Of a DNA stretch of 64,000 bases, positions 1-8,677 are shown piece by piece. How positions within the stretch are numbered: position 1 is the stretch's first letter; each line of letters opens with the position of its first letter. A program made the position numbers and the translations under genes. The stretch spans positions 505,372 through 569,371 of the forward strand of contig NZ_QAIG01000013.1 of the NCBI RefSeq assembly GCF_003060885.1, given 5' to 3'. The notes below the pieces were generated by a model that was not told where the DNA came from, ran no database searches, and worked only from the letters and a program-made list of their open reading frames with translations. This stretch comes from Pseudomonas sp. HMWF032. Its GTDB lineage: Bacteria; Pseudomonadota; Gammaproteobacteria; Pseudomonadales; Pseudomonadaceae.

Positions 1-618
1 GTGATGCTCAAGGGCCTGACGGTGCAGTATCTGCTGCGCCAGACCTACCCGCTGCAGGGCGGCGAAACCATTCTGTTGCATGCCGCTGCCGGTGGGGTGG
101 GCTCCTTCGCCTGCCAATGGGCCAAGGCGCTTGGGGTCAAACTGATCGGCACCGTCAGCTCGGCGGAAAAAGCGGCGCGGGCCATAGAGCAGGGGGCCTG
201 GGCGACCATCGACTACAGCCATGAAAACGTTGTCCAACGCGTACTGGAACTGACTGACGGCAAGAAGTGCCCGGTGGTTTACGACGGCGTCGGCAAGGAT
301 ACCTGGGAAACCTCGCTGGACTGCGTAGCGCCACGCGGCCTGCTGGTCAGCTTCGGTAATGCGTCGGGCGCCGTAACCGGCGTCAACCTGGGCATCCTCG
401 CGCAAAAAGGCTCACTGTTCGTCACCCGCCCAACCCTGGCCGGTTACGCCGATACGCCTTCCCGGCTGCAAAGCATGGCGGACGAACTATTCAGCATGAT
501 TGCCAGCGGCCAGTTGCAGGTGCAGATCAGCAACCGCTATGCACTCAAGGATGCGGCACTGGCGCAAACGGCCTTGAGCGCAAGGCAGACCACCGGGTCG
601 AGCATTCTGTTGCCGTAA
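1..618 (+). CDS. qor: NADPH:quinone reductase, C-terminal part (cut by window start)
   Basis: This is a zinc-independent quinone oxidoreductase of the medium-chain dehydrogenase family, which reduces quinones with NADPH in the cytosol. The visible 205 residues start at the nucleotide-binding domain: a glycine-rich AAAGGVGSFACQWAK motif near residues 28-42 marks the Rossmann fold, followed by the YDGVGKDTW region. Full-length members have about 325 residues, so roughly 120 N-terminal residues lie before position 1. The GTG at position 1 is probably an internal codon rather than a start. The gene is convergent with tsaC. The family assignment is firm, but the physiological quinone is unknown. 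Confidence 0.85.
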   Translation: MMLKGLTVQYLLRQTYPLQGGETILLHAAAGGVGSFACQWAKALGVKLIGTVSSAEKAARAIEQGAWATIDYSHENVVQRVLELTDGKKCPVVYDGVGKDTWETSLDCVAPRGLLVSFGNASGAVTGVNLGILAQKGSLFVTRPTLAGYADTPSRLQSMADELFSMIASGQLQVQISNRYALKDAALAQTALSARQTTGSSILLP

Positions 619-630
619 CGCCTCATGCAG

Positions 631-666
631 CTGAAGCCCTGGTTTTCCTTAGCCACGAGGCTTCAG
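631..666. terminator. Possible weak hairpin between qor and tsaC
   Basis: CTGAAGCC (631-638) and GGCTTCAG (659-666) form an 8-bp inverted repeat with a 20-base loop between two convergent genes. There is no clear T-run on either side, so it may be a weak bidirectional terminator or an incidental hairpin. Confidence 0.25.
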
Positions 667-690
667 TCGCACGTATCTGGGATGCTCGGG

Positions 691-1248
691 TCAGGACGGC
701 CTGATTACATCACCGCTGATCAAGTCGCGAATCAGGCTCGGGTTCTTGCGCCCGCCCAAGGCTCCGCCAAGCACCGTATCCAGCTGACCAGGAAAGTACT
801 GCTCGACCCGCAGGCGCGAACGCGCAGACGGGCGGCCAGCCGGGTTAGCCGAAGTCGACACCAGCGGACCGGTCAGACGACACAACGCCTGCACCTGCGG
901 ATGATCACTGACGCGCAGGGCCACGCTGTCGTGCTGGCCGCTGATCCAATCAGGCAGACGGTTCTGGTGCGGCACCAGCCAGGTGTTGGGGCCCGGCCAG
1001 CTACCGGTAAGACGCGCCAGCCAGATTTCCGGCAGGTCTTCGAGAAGAAAATCGAACTGTTCAATCTCGGCGGCGACCAGAATCAGCCCTTTGTGTACGG
1101 GACGATCCTTTAGCGCCAGCAAGCGCTCCACCGCTTCGTCATTCCACGGATCACAGCCAAGCCCCCACACCGCCTCGGTCGGATAAGCGATCACGCCGCC
1201 GTTGCGCACCACCCGTGCTGCTTGCTGTATCTGCCAATTGCTGACCAT
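691..1248 (-). CDS. tsaC: Threonylcarbamoyl-AMP synthase
   Basis: This YrdC/Sua5-family enzyme uses threonine, bicarbonate and ATP to make threonylcarbamoyl-AMP, the first step of the t6A37 modification of ANN-decoding tRNAs. At 185 residues it is the short TsaC form without the Sua5 C-terminal domain. The YPTEAVWGLGCDP segment near residues 22-34 and the LKDRPVHKGLILVAA segment near 46-60 are the conserved nucleotide-binding signatures. The ATG at 1248 gives MVSNWQIQQA. It lies just downstream of dprA on the same strand, as in other pseudomonads, so co-transcription with dprA is likely. Confidence 0.93.
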   Translation of the reverse strand: MVSNWQIQQAARVVRNGGVIAYPTEAVWGLGCDPWNDEAVERLLALKDRPVHKGLILVAAEIEQFDFLLEDLPEIWLARLTGSWPGPNTWLVPHQNRLPDWISGQHDSVALRVSDHPQVQALCRLTGPLVSTSANPAGRPSARSRLRVEQYFPGQLDTVLGGALGGRKNPSLIRDLISGDVIRPS

Positions 1249-1289
1249 TTACTGCTCTCCACTAAGGCCTGGCGGGCAGTGTATCCAAG

Positions 1290-2405
1290 CTAAAGCGCGC
1301 AGCCCACCCAGCGGCCATTTTCACAAACAACGCGACCGTCCAGTTCCAACTCTGTCAACGCAGCCAGCACCTCAGCCAAGGGTAAACCACTGGCCACCGC
1401 CAGCGCTTCGCTGCTATGCGGCGCAGCATGCAGCAAGACCAGTAATGGATGGCTGGGCGGCTCGGGTGTGCAAGCGGTACTAGTGAGTGAGTGCGCCTGC
1501 CAGCCGCGCAGAGCCTGGAGAATATCCTCGACACTTTCCACCAGCGTCGCCCCTTCGCGGATCAACTGATGACAACCACGCGCGCCGGGGTGATGAATCG
1601 AACCGGGAATCGCATAGACCTCACGCCCCTGTTCGGCGGCCAGGCGCGCAGTAATCAGCGAGCCGCTGGACGGGCTGGCTTCCACCACCAGTACGCCAAC
1701 GGAAAGGCCGCTGATGATGCGATTGCGCCGGGGGAAATTGCCCGCCTGCGGCGGGCAATCCAGCGGCAATTCGGACACCAGCGCCCCGCCACGGGCGACG
1801 ATATCGGCGGCGAGTTGCTTGTGCCGCGGCGGATACAGGCATTGCAAACCGGTGCCAAGCACCGCCACCGTCTTGCCATTGGCATCCAGTGCACCCTGAT
1901 GGGCCGCGCCATCAATCCCCAAGGCCAGGCCGCTGGTAATCACAAAACCGCCACCCGCCAGGCTGCGAGCGAAACGCTGCGCAGTATCCAGACCTGGCCG
2001 CGACGCACGCCGGCTACCGACCATGGCCAGTTGCGGCTGCTCCAGCAAAGTCGGGTCACCGTCAACAAACAGCAACGGCGGTGCATCCGCCAACTCGGCC
2101 AGCAGCCCTGGATAAATCGTGTCATCCCACATCAACAAATGATGCGTAGCGACCTCCAACCAGGCCAGACTCTGCGCCGCACGCTCACGCACCTCAACGC
2201 TACGCCGCGCCTCACTGCATACCTGCGGCAAGCCCAGGGAACGCCAGGCACTGGCAGGCGCGCTGAGCGCGGCTGAAGCATTGTCGAAGGCACTGAGGAG
2301 TTTGCGAAAGCGTCGAGGCCCCAGCTCCGGCAAGCTGTGCAAACGCAGGCGGGCTTCCAATTCAGCAGGAGAAACCGCAGGGGGAGGAGCGGAAGATTGC
2401 GACAT
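1290..2405 (-). CDS. dprA: DNA-processing protein DprA
   Basis: DprA (Smf) binds incoming single-stranded DNA and loads RecA during natural transformation. The 371-residue product has an N-terminal helical region, then the Rossmann-like core with MVGSRRASRPG, the ITSGLALGIDGAAHQGAL block and the NFPRRNRIISGLS block. A C-terminal winged-helix-like segment covers about the last 65 residues. The start was placed at 2405 (MSQSSAPPP) because AAGGA lies 8 bases upstream. An ATG at 2414 sits directly on that ribosome-binding site, and the upstream extension of the open frame has no family similarity. A hairpin terminator for the preceding LysM gene lies at 2460-2486. Confidence 0.92.
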   Translation of the reverse strand: MSQSSAPPPAVSPAELEARLRLHSLPELGPRRFRKLLSAFDNASAALSAPASAWRSLGLPQVCSEARRSVEVRERAAQSLAWLEVATHHLLMWDDTIYPGLLAELADAPPLLFVDGDPTLLEQPQLAMVGSRRASRPGLDTAQRFARSLAGGGFVITSGLALGIDGAAHQGALDANGKTVAVLGTGLQCLYPPRHKQLAADIVARGGALVSELPLDCPPQAGNFPRRNRIISGLSVGVLVVEASPSSGSLITARLAAEQGREVYAIPGSIHHPGARGCHQLIREGATLVESVEDILQALRGWQAHSLTSTACTPEPPSHPLLVLLHAAPHSSEALAVASGLPLAEVLAALTELELDGRVVCENGRWVGCAL

Positions 2406-2459
2406 CCGGATCATCCTTGATCGGTCGCGCCGTGTAGACGGCTGGAAATTCAAAGAGCA

Positions 2460-2486
2460 ATAAAAAGCCCCGCATTTGCGGGGCTG
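2460..2486 (-). terminator. Rho-independent terminator of the LysM gene
   Basis: Read on the minus strand, AGCCCCGC - AAAT - GCGGGGCT forms an 8-bp GC-rich stem followed directly by a T-run. It ends transcription of the LysM gene about 55 bases before dprA starts, so dprA-tsaC either has its own promoter or depends on readthrough. Confidence 0.85.
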
Positions 2487-2493
2487 CTCGATG

Positions 2494-3519
2494 TTATGGG
2501 TTACGCACTTTATCCATGATCGCCAGTGAGCGTGACGCCCCCAGCACCAGGCCATAGCTGAGCTTGTCGTAGGTGCGGAAGACCATCAGCAAACCCGAGC
2601 GCTCGTCCGGAATTTTCACCGACTCACCGGTAATGCGGTCACGCACAGTTTCGCCAGTCTTATAAATGGCCAGTACGTTACCCTCCTTCAAGCCATCGCG
2701 GACCCCCTTGTTGATGGTGACCACATCGAACTGACCGATCTGGGTCACACCGCGTGGAACATCAAGGATCACACCGTTGACCTGACTGGCAGGCTCACTC
2801 GGCACAAAGGTCGAATTGATCGGGCGCTCTTCAGTAGCGAACAGACGGTCGCCCAGACGTACTTCCTGAGTCGAACGGGTCAGCGTCATGGTGCCAACAT
2901 CACCTTCCTCGGCGACAATCTCACCGGAACCGATGTCGTCAGCATTAATTCCAAGGAACTCCTGGGTTTCCGGGTCCATGTACGTCTTGCCCTGACGGAA
3001 GATGCCGTAAGCCGGTGCACTCTCGTCGAATTTTCCGCGCGCATACACACGATCGCCTGCACCGCTGACAACGCGCTCGGCATTGCCGGCAACGATATAG
3101 GGCGCAGCTAGGAATTGATCAGGTGTATCAACAATGCGGTTGACCAGCAGGAAGCTGTTAATAGCCTCCAGCGGAATCGCCGGTATGGCTTCAGCCACTG
3201 GCGTGCTGCGCACCTGCGGCGACAATTTGATGGTGCCACGCGACTCACCACGGTTGAGCATCAGGCGCGGCTGACCATCAATGTATACCAGGCTGAGCTG
3301 GTCACCCGGGTAGATCAGATGGGGGTTTTCCACTTGGGGGTTGGCGTGCCAGATTTCCGGCCATTTCCAAGGCTGGCTGAGGAATTTTCCAGAGATATCC
3401 CAGAGGGTATCGCCCTTGGCCACGGTGTAACGGTCTGGGTGACCGTCCTTGAGTTGCACGTCGGCCTGGGCCAAGCCGCCTGCGGCAAGCAGCAGCAGGG
3501 CGAGTAGTGATTTCCTCAT
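2494..3519 (-). CDS. LysM peptidoglycan-binding domain protein, exported
   Basis: This 341-residue exported protein begins with a signal peptide (MRKSLLALLLLAAGGLAQA, predicted cleavage after residue 19). A single LysM domain follows at about residues 30-75 (RYTVAKGDTLWDISGKFL ... NPHLIYPGDQL). LysM domains bind the glycan strand of peptidoglycan, so the protein probably acts in the periplasm. The rest is a conserved pseudomonad region without a recognisable catalytic motif. The start at 3519 was preferred over 3549 because AAGGGA lies about 8 bases upstream and the signal peptide then begins correctly. It is divergent from def. Confidence 0.85.
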   Translation of the reverse strand: MRKSLLALLLLAAGGLAQADVQLKDGHPDRYTVAKGDTLWDISGKFLSQPWKWPEIWHANPQVENPHLIYPGDQLSLVYIDGQPRLMLNRGESRGTIKLSPQVRSTPVAEAIPAIPLEAINSFLLVNRIVDTPDQFLAAPYIVAGNAERVVSGAGDRVYARGKFDESAPAYGIFRQGKTYMDPETQEFLGINADDIGSGEIVAEEGDVGTMTLTRSTQEVRLGDRLFATEERPINSTFVPSEPASQVNGVILDVPRGVTQIGQFDVVTINKGVRDGLKEGNVLAIYKTGETVRDRITGESVKIPDERSGLLMVFRTYDKLSYGLVLGASRSLAIMDKVRNP

Positions 3520-3671
3520 GCGGTGAATCCCTTTATTATGTGTCTTCACGTGGAGCGCCCTAGCGCCGCGACGAAACCCAGTCGTGCTGCGGCGTGAAGC
3601 CGTTTTTCAATGCTGCTCATCATCTTAGCAGCGGATTTTGACTTTATTCCACAAGTGCATCACAAACGCAT

Positions 3672-4178
3672 ATGGCGATCCTGAATATCCTCGAATTTCC
3701 CGATCCGCGCCTGCGCACCATCGCCAAGCCGGTGGACGTGGTCGATGACGCCTTGCGTCAGCTGATCGATGACATGTTTGAAACCATGTACGACGCACCG
3801 GGCATTGGCCTGGCCGCGACGCAGGTCAACGTGCACAAGCGCGTCGTGGTGATGGATCTGTCCGAGGACAAGTCCGAGCCACGGGTGTTTATCAACCCCG
3901 AGTTCGAGCCGCTGACCGACGAAATGGATCAGTACCAGGAAGGTTGCCTCTCGGTACCAGGCTTCTACGAGAACGTCGACCGCCCGCAGAAGGTCAAGAT
4001 CAAGGCGCTGGACCGCGATGGCCAGCCCTATGAGCTGATCGCCGAAGGCCTGCTGGCGGTGTGTATCCAGCACGAATGCGACCACCTCAACGGCAAGCTG
4101 TTTGTCGATTACCTGTCTAATCTCAAACGCGACCGCATCAAGAAGAAGCTGGAAAAGCAGCATCGCCAGCAGGCTTGA
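3672..4178 (+). CDS. def: Peptide deformylase
   Basis: This enzyme removes the formyl group from the N-terminal methionine of nascent proteins, using a bound Fe2+ (or Zn2+). All three family motifs are present in the 168 residues: GIGLAATQV (about residues 44-52), EGCLSVP (about 91-97) and QHECDHLNG (about 134-142). The Cys of motif 2 and the two His of HECDH are the metal ligands. It precedes fmt, which adds the formyl group that Def removes. A perfect hairpin with a T-rich tail lies between the two genes. Confidence 0.98.
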   Translation: MAILNILEFPDPRLRTIAKPVDVVDDALRQLIDDMFETMYDAPGIGLAATQVNVHKRVVVMDLSEDKSEPRVFINPEFEPLTDEMDQYQEGCLSVPGFYENVDRPQKVKIKALDRDGQPYELIAEGLLAVCIQHECDHLNGKLFVDYLSNLKRDRIKKKLEKQHRQQA

Positions 4179-4190
4179 GCCACACCTTTC

Positions 4191-4220
4191 AAAGGCTTGC
4201 TGCGGCAAGCCTTTTTCTTT
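4191..4220 (+). terminator. Terminator or attenuator hairpin between def and fmt
   Basis: AAAGGCTTGC (4191-4200) and GCAAGCCTTT (4205-4214) form a perfect 10-bp stem with a TGCG loop, followed by TTCTTT. It sits 12 bases before the fmt start codon, so it may lower fmt-rsmB-trkA expression relative to def rather than fully separate them. Confidence 0.75.
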
Positions 4221-4231
4221 AGCGAGCCCCC

Positions 4232-5176
4232 ATGACTGAAGCACTGCGTATTGTCTTTGCCGGCACCCCGGAATTCGCCGCCGAACACCTCAAGGCCTTG
4301 CTCGACACGCCACACCAGATCATTGCCGTCTACAGCCAGCCGGATCGCCCGGCCGGTCGAGGGCAGAAGCTGACTCCCAGTCCGGTCAAGCAGCTGGCCC
4401 TGCAGCACGACATCCCGGTGTATCAACCGCAGAGTCTGCGCGATCCCGCCGCCCAAACCGAGCTGGCTGCACTCAAGCCTGACTTGATGGTGGTAGTGGC
4501 TTACGGCCTGATTCTGCCGCAGGTGGTTCTGGATACACCGCGTCTGGGCTGCATCAATAGTCACGCCTCACTGCTACCTCGCTGGCGTGGTGCCGCACCG
4601 GTTCAGCGCGCGGTTGAGGCAGGCGATGCCGAGTCGGGTGTCACCGTGATGCAGATGGAAGCGGGCCTGGATACCGGGCCTATGCTGCTCAAGGTCAGCA
4701 CACCCATTTCTGCCGAAGATACCGGTGGCAGCCTGCACGACCGCCTCGCCAGCCTCGGCCCACATGCCGTGATTCAAGCAATCACCGGCCTGGCTGACGG
4801 CACGTTCAAGGGCGAAGTTCAGGACGACAGCCTGGCCACCTACGCGCACAAGCTAAACAAAGATGAAGCGCGCCTGGATTGGAGTCGCCCAGCCATTGAG
4901 TTGGAGCGCTTGGTGCGCGCCTTTCACCCCTGGCCGATCTGCCACAGCACGCTGGGCGGCGAGGCCTTGAAAGTCCATGCCGCTACGCTGGGCGAGGGCA
5001 GCGGTACTCCCGGCAAAGTGCTCGCTGCCGACAAATCGGGCCTGACCGTCGCCTGTGGTGAAGGCGCGCTGCGCTTGACCCGCCTGCAACTGCCAGGCGG
5101 CAAGGCGCTGAACTTCAGTGACCTGTACAACAGCCGCCGCGAGCAGTTTGCCGTTGGCTTGGTGTTGGGCGCATGA
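4232..5176 (+). CDS. fmt: Methionyl-tRNA formyltransferase
   Basis: Fmt transfers a formyl group from 10-formyl-tetrahydrofolate to initiator Met-tRNA. The N-terminal catalytic Rossmann domain starts with IVFAGTPEFAAEHL. The N-H-D type catalytic region is seen in NSHASLLPRWRGAAPVQRA (about residues 109-127) and EAGLDTGPML (about 145-154). The C-terminal OB-like domain, which binds tRNA, covers about residues 205-314. At 314 residues it has the normal family length. Its stop overlaps the rsmB start by 4 bases (ATGA), indicating translational coupling. Confidence 0.97.
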   Translation: MTEALRIVFAGTPEFAAEHLKALLDTPHQIIAVYSQPDRPAGRGQKLTPSPVKQLALQHDIPVYQPQSLRDPAAQTELAALKPDLMVVVAYGLILPQVVLDTPRLGCINSHASLLPRWRGAAPVQRAVEAGDAESGVTVMQMEAGLDTGPMLLKVSTPISAEDTGGSLHDRLASLGPHAVIQAITGLADGTFKGEVQDDSLATYAHKLNKDEARLDWSRPAIELERLVRAFHPWPICHSTLGGEALKVHAATLGEGSGTPGKVLAADKSGLTVACGEGALRLTRLQLPGGKALNFSDLYNSRREQFAVGLVLGA

Positions 5177-6486
5177 ACCCACGTCTCGCCGCCGCCCGTG
5201 CCTTGGCCAGCGTACTGGCCGGCAAAGCCTCGCTGGGCAGCAGCCTGCCGCCGTTGCTGGACAAGGTCGAAGCGCGCGATCGCGGCCTGGCTCAAGACCT
5301 GGCCTTTGGCACTGCGCGCTGGCAACCGCGTCTGGCCCTGATTGCCGAGAAGCTGCTGCAAAAACCCTTCAAAGCCGCCGACCGCGATGTCGAAGCGCTG
5401 CTGCTGATCGGCCTGTACCAGCTGTTCTATACACGCATTCCGGCCCACGCCGCCCTCGGCGAAACAGTCGCCTGCGTCGACAAGTTGAAAAAGCCCTCGC
5501 TCAAGGGCTTGCTCAATGCCGTGCTGCGCAACGCGCAACGCGACGGCGAAAGCATTATTGCCAGCCTCGAGCGTGACCCGGTGCTGCACACCGCCCACCC
5601 GCGCTGGCTGCAGAAAACCCTGAAAGCGCAATGGCCAGAGCACTGGGAAGCCATCTGCGCGGCCAACAATGCCCACCCGCCGCTGATTCTGCGGGTCAAC
5701 CGCCGCCTTGGCAGCCGCGATGATTACCTGGCCGAGCTGCGCCGGGTCGGCTTTGAGGCCGAACCCTGCACTTTCAGCCGCGACGGCATTCGTCTGCTGC
5801 ACGCCTGCGATGTCACCACCTTGCCGGGCTTTGCCGAAGGCCGCGTCAGTGTGCAGGATGAAGCCGCGCAACTGGCCGCCGACCTGCTCGACCTGGCACC
5901 CGGTCAACGTGTGCTCGACGCCTGCGCTGCGCCGGGCGGCAAAACCTGTCACCTGCTCGAAGCCGAACCCGGTTTAGCGGGCGTGGTGGCGGTGGATCTG
6001 GAAGAAAAACGCCTGGTGCGCGTGCGCGAGAATCTCACACGTCTGGGCCTTCACGCCGAGCTGTTCGCCGCCGATGGCCGCGATCTGGCGGCCTGGTGGG
6101 ATGGCCAACCGTTCCAGCGCATCCTGCTCGATGCGCCTTGCTCGGCCACCGGGGTGATCCGTCGTCACCCGGATATCAAGCTCACCCGTCAGGCTCAAGA
6201 CATCCCAGCGCTGGCCACGCTGCAAGGCGAACTGCTGGACAGCCTGTGGCAAACCTTGGAGGTCGGCGGCATCCTGCTCTATGCCACCTGCTCGGTGATG
6301 CCGGCCGAAAACAGTGACAACATAGCGGCCTTCCTGGCCCGCACGCCGGGTGCCCGTGAGCTGGATATCGCCGGCACCTTCGGCCATAAAACGGCCCACG
6401 GTCGCCAACTCTTCCCGCAAGTAGACGGCCACGATGGCTTCTACTATGCCAAGCTGATGAAAATCGCCGCCGCCCCGCGCGGCTGA
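5173..6486 (+). CDS. rsmB: 16S rRNA m5C967 methyltransferase
   Basis: RsmB (Sun/Fmu) methylates C967 of 16S rRNA. The 437-residue protein has an N-terminal NusB-like RNA-binding domain (about residues 1-140). The C-terminal SAM-dependent domain carries the SAM motif LDACAAPGGKTCHLLE (about 250-265), LLDAPCSATGVIRRHPDIK with the first catalytic Cys (about 317-335), and LLYATCSVMPAEN with the second (about 369-381). The gene overlaps fmt and is followed 12 bases later by trkA. Confidence 0.96.
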   Translation: MNPRLAAARALASVLAGKASLGSSLPPLLDKVEARDRGLAQDLAFGTARWQPRLALIAEKLLQKPFKAADRDVEALLLIGLYQLFYTRIPAHAALGETVACVDKLKKPSLKGLLNAVLRNAQRDGESIIASLERDPVLHTAHPRWLQKTLKAQWPEHWEAICAANNAHPPLILRVNRRLGSRDDYLAELRRVGFEAEPCTFSRDGIRLLHACDVTTLPGFAEGRVSVQDEAAQLAADLLDLAPGQRVLDACAAPGGKTCHLLEAEPGLAGVVAVDLEEKRLVRVRENLTRLGLHAELFAADGRDLAAWWDGQPFQRILLDAPCSATGVIRRHPDIKLTRQAQDIPALATLQGELLDSLWQTLEVGGILLYATCSVMPAENSDNIAAFLARTPGARELDIAGTFGHKTAHGRQLFPQVDGHDGFYYAKLMKIAAAPRG

Positions 6487-6498
6487 GGACATTACTGC

Positions 6499-7872
6499 AT
6501 GAAGATCATCATTCTCGGCGCAGGCCAAGTCGGCGGCACCTTGGCTGAACACCTGGCCAGCGAAGCCAACGACATCACCGTGGTCGACACCGACGCTGAT
6601 CGTTTGCGCGACCTTGGCGACCGCCTGGATATCCGCACCGTACAAGGTCGCGGCTCGTTCCCCACCGTGTTGCGTCAAGCCGGTGCTGACGATGCCGACA
6701 TGCTGGTGGCCGTGACCAACAGCGACGAAGTCAACATGATCGCCTGCCAGGTGGCCTACAGCCTGTTCCACACGCCCACCAAGATTGCCCGCGTGCGCGA
6801 AGCGGCTTATCTGACGCGCAGCGGCCTGTTCAGCAACGAATCGATCCCGGTCGATGTGTTGATCAGCCCCGAGCAGGTGGTGACCAATTACATCAAACGC
6901 CTGATCGAATACCCCGGTGCCCTGCAGGTAATCGACTTCGCCGAAGGCAAGGCGCAGCTAGTGGCAGTCAAGGCCTACTACGGCGGCCCGCTGGTCGGTC
7001 AGCAACTGCGTCAGCTACGCGAGCACATGCCCAATGTCGACACCCGCGTAGCCGCGATCTTCCGCCGCAACCGGGCGATCATGCCGCAGGGCGATACGGT
7101 GATCGAAGCCGATGACGAAGTGTTCTTTATCGCCGCCAAGGCGCATATCCGCGCGGTGATGAGCGAAATGCGGCGCATGGAAGACAGCTACAAGAAGGTG
7201 GTGATCGCCGGTGGCGGGCATATCGGTGAACGCCTGGCCGAAGCCATCGAAAGCCGTTATCAGGTGAAGATCATCGAGATGAATCCGGCGCGTTGCCGCT
7301 ACCTCTCGGAAACCCTCGACAGCACCATTGTGCTGCAGGGCAGCGCCTCCGACCGCGACCTGCTGGTGGAAGAGAACATCAGCGATGCCGACATCTTCCT
7401 GGCCCTGACCAACGACGACGAAGCCAACATCATGTCCTCCTTGTTGGCCAAGCGCCTGGGCGCGCGCAAGGTGATGACCATCATCAACAACCCGGCTTAC
7501 GTCGACCTGGTGCAAGGTGGCGAGATCGACATTGCCATCAGCCCGCAACTGGCCACCATCGGCACCCTGCTGACCCACGTACGCCGCGGCGATATCGAAA
7601 GTGTACACAGCCTGCGCCGAGGGGCGGCTGAAGCCATTGAAGCCATCGCCCACGGTGACGCCAAGTCGAGCAAGGTGGTCGGGCGCATGATCGAAGACAT
7701 CGCCCTGCCGCCCGGCACCACCATCGGCGCGATCATCCGCGATGAAGAGGTGCTGATTGCCCACGACGACACGGTGATCGAGTCCGGCGACCATGTGATC
7801 CTGTTCCTGGTCGACAAGAAATACATCCGCGACGCTGAGCGACTGTTCCAGGTCGGCCTGACATTCTTTTAA
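6499..7872 (+). CDS. trkA: Trk potassium uptake system regulatory subunit TrkA
   Basis: TrkA is the cytoplasmic NAD(H)/ATP-binding gating subunit of the Trk K+ transporter, working with membrane subunits TrkH or TrkG that are not in this window. The 457 residues form two tandem RCK units. Each has a Rossmann motif (GAGQVGGTLAEHLA near residue 7; AGGGHIGERLAEA near 236) followed by a TrkA-C domain (about 140-220 and 370-455). GAGG upstream of the ATG supports this start. It is the last gene of the def-fmt-rsmB-trkA run, the usual order in Pseudomonas. Confidence 0.97.
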   Translation: MKIIILGAGQVGGTLAEHLASEANDITVVDTDADRLRDLGDRLDIRTVQGRGSFPTVLRQAGADDADMLVAVTNSDEVNMIACQVAYSLFHTPTKIARVREAAYLTRSGLFSNESIPVDVLISPEQVVTNYIKRLIEYPGALQVIDFAEGKAQLVAVKAYYGGPLVGQQLRQLREHMPNVDTRVAAIFRRNRAIMPQGDTVIEADDEVFFIAAKAHIRAVMSEMRRMEDSYKKVVIAGGGHIGERLAEAIESRYQVKIIEMNPARCRYLSETLDSTIVLQGSASDRDLLVEENISDADIFLALTNDDEANIMSSLLAKRLGARKVMTIINNPAYVDLVQGGEIDIAISPQLATIGTLLTHVRRGDIESVHSLRRGAAEAIEAIAHGDAKSSKVVGRMIEDIALPPGTTIGAIIRDEEVLIAHDDTVIESGDHVILFLVDKKYIRDAERLFQVGLTFF

Positions 7873-7893
7873 CGTTCATTGCTGCGCCCCATT

Positions 7894-7925
7894 AGCGAAA
7901 CCCAACGTGTCTGTTGGGCTTCGCT
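7894..7925. repeat. REP-like 13-bp inverted repeat downstream of trkA
   Basis: AGCGAAACCCAAC (7894-7906) and GTTGGGCTTCGCT (7913-7925) pair over 13 positions with one mismatch and a 6-base loop. There is no T-run, and the sequence resembles dispersed REP-type palindromes more than an intrinsic terminator, though it may protect the trkA mRNA 3' end. Confidence 0.55.
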
Positions 7926-8000
7926 GCGCTCAACGCCAACCGACTGCTGCCTTCAGCACCTAACCGCTGGCTGAGGGCTTGCCCCGAGCAAGGAGACTGC

Positions 8001-8318
8001 ATGAGCACCGACGCGCTGGAAAAGATGCTGGCAAAAGGCATGGACAACGCGCTGTTGCGCTTCGGTTTGGGTAAAGGCTATCTGGATGCAGGCGAATGGA
8101 CTCGGGCAGCTGAACATTTTCAGCGCTGTGTGCAGTTTGATCCGCAGTATTCCGCCGCGTGGAAACTGCTCGGCCAGGCCCTGCACAAACAGGGGTTGAA
8201 CGACGAGGCGCGCATGGCCTGGACACAAGGGTTGGCAGTGGCCGAAGACAAGGGCGACAAACAGGCGGGCAAGGAAATCGCGGTGTTTCTCAAACGGCTG
8301 GACAAGCCCGCGCGTTAG
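8001..8318 (+). CDS. Small TPR-repeat protein
   Basis: This 105-residue protein contains about two tetratricopeptide repeats (ALLRFGLGKGYLDAGEWTRAAEHFQ and AAWKLLGQALHKQGLNDEARMAW), helix-turn-helix units used for protein-protein contacts. It has no signal peptide, so it is probably cytosolic. The start at 8001 is set by AAGGAG seven bases upstream; an upstream in-frame ATG at 7914 lies in the REP-like hairpin and is unlikely. It is convergent with the PilZ gene and their stop codons overlap by 4 bases. The partner protein is unknown. Confidence 0.8.
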   Translation: MSTDALEKMLAKGMDNALLRFGLGKGYLDAGEWTRAAEHFQRCVQFDPQYSAAWKLLGQALHKQGLNDEARMAWTQGLAVAEDKGDKQAGKEIAVFLKRLDKPAR

Positions 8319-8596
8319 TCGTCGGTTTGCTCGCAGGGCACAAAGCGCAGACCGACACCGAGCGGCTCTACACGGACGACCTCCAGCGTCAGAATCGGCG
8401 CTTCCATCGGCAGGCCTTGTACCTGCCCCTGCACCTGCTCACCCATCAGCAGTTTATCGGGCGCATGATCCATCAGCACATAAACGCCACACTCGGAAAT
8501 GTCCCGCGTGGTGACCATCAACTCACCGTGTACCGGGTGGTCAATGCGCAAACGCACCTTGAGAGGGGTGCGGACATTCTTTCGACTATTGCTCAT
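8315..8596 (-). CDS. PilZ-domain protein
   Basis: This 93-residue protein consists of one PilZ domain, a fold that commonly binds cyclic-di-GMP. It shows RKNVRTPLKVRLRI near the N-terminus, matching the RxxxR start of the motif, and TRDISECGVYVLMD, corresponding to the D/NxSxxG element. Both c-di-GMP contact motifs are therefore at least partly present. It lies just downstream of the acyltransferase gene on the same strand. The cellular target cannot be inferred. Confidence 0.85.
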   Translation of the reverse strand: MSNSRKNVRTPLKVRLRIDHPVHGELMVTTRDISECGVYVLMDHAPDKLLMGEQVQGQVQGLPMEAPILTLEVVRVEPLGVGLRFVPCEQTDD

Positions 8597-8677
8597 GCGC
8601 CGTCCATCCGACTGGGTTTAAGCAGCCTAGTCGAGAGCCAACCCCGGCTGCAACTTCATGCCCCTCAGGGGCTTACC

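Noticed and set aside
2406..2555. N-terminal extension of dprA to 2555
   Set aside because: It runs across the LysM terminator and into the end of the LysM gene, and has no family similarity. A good ribosome-binding site precedes 2405.
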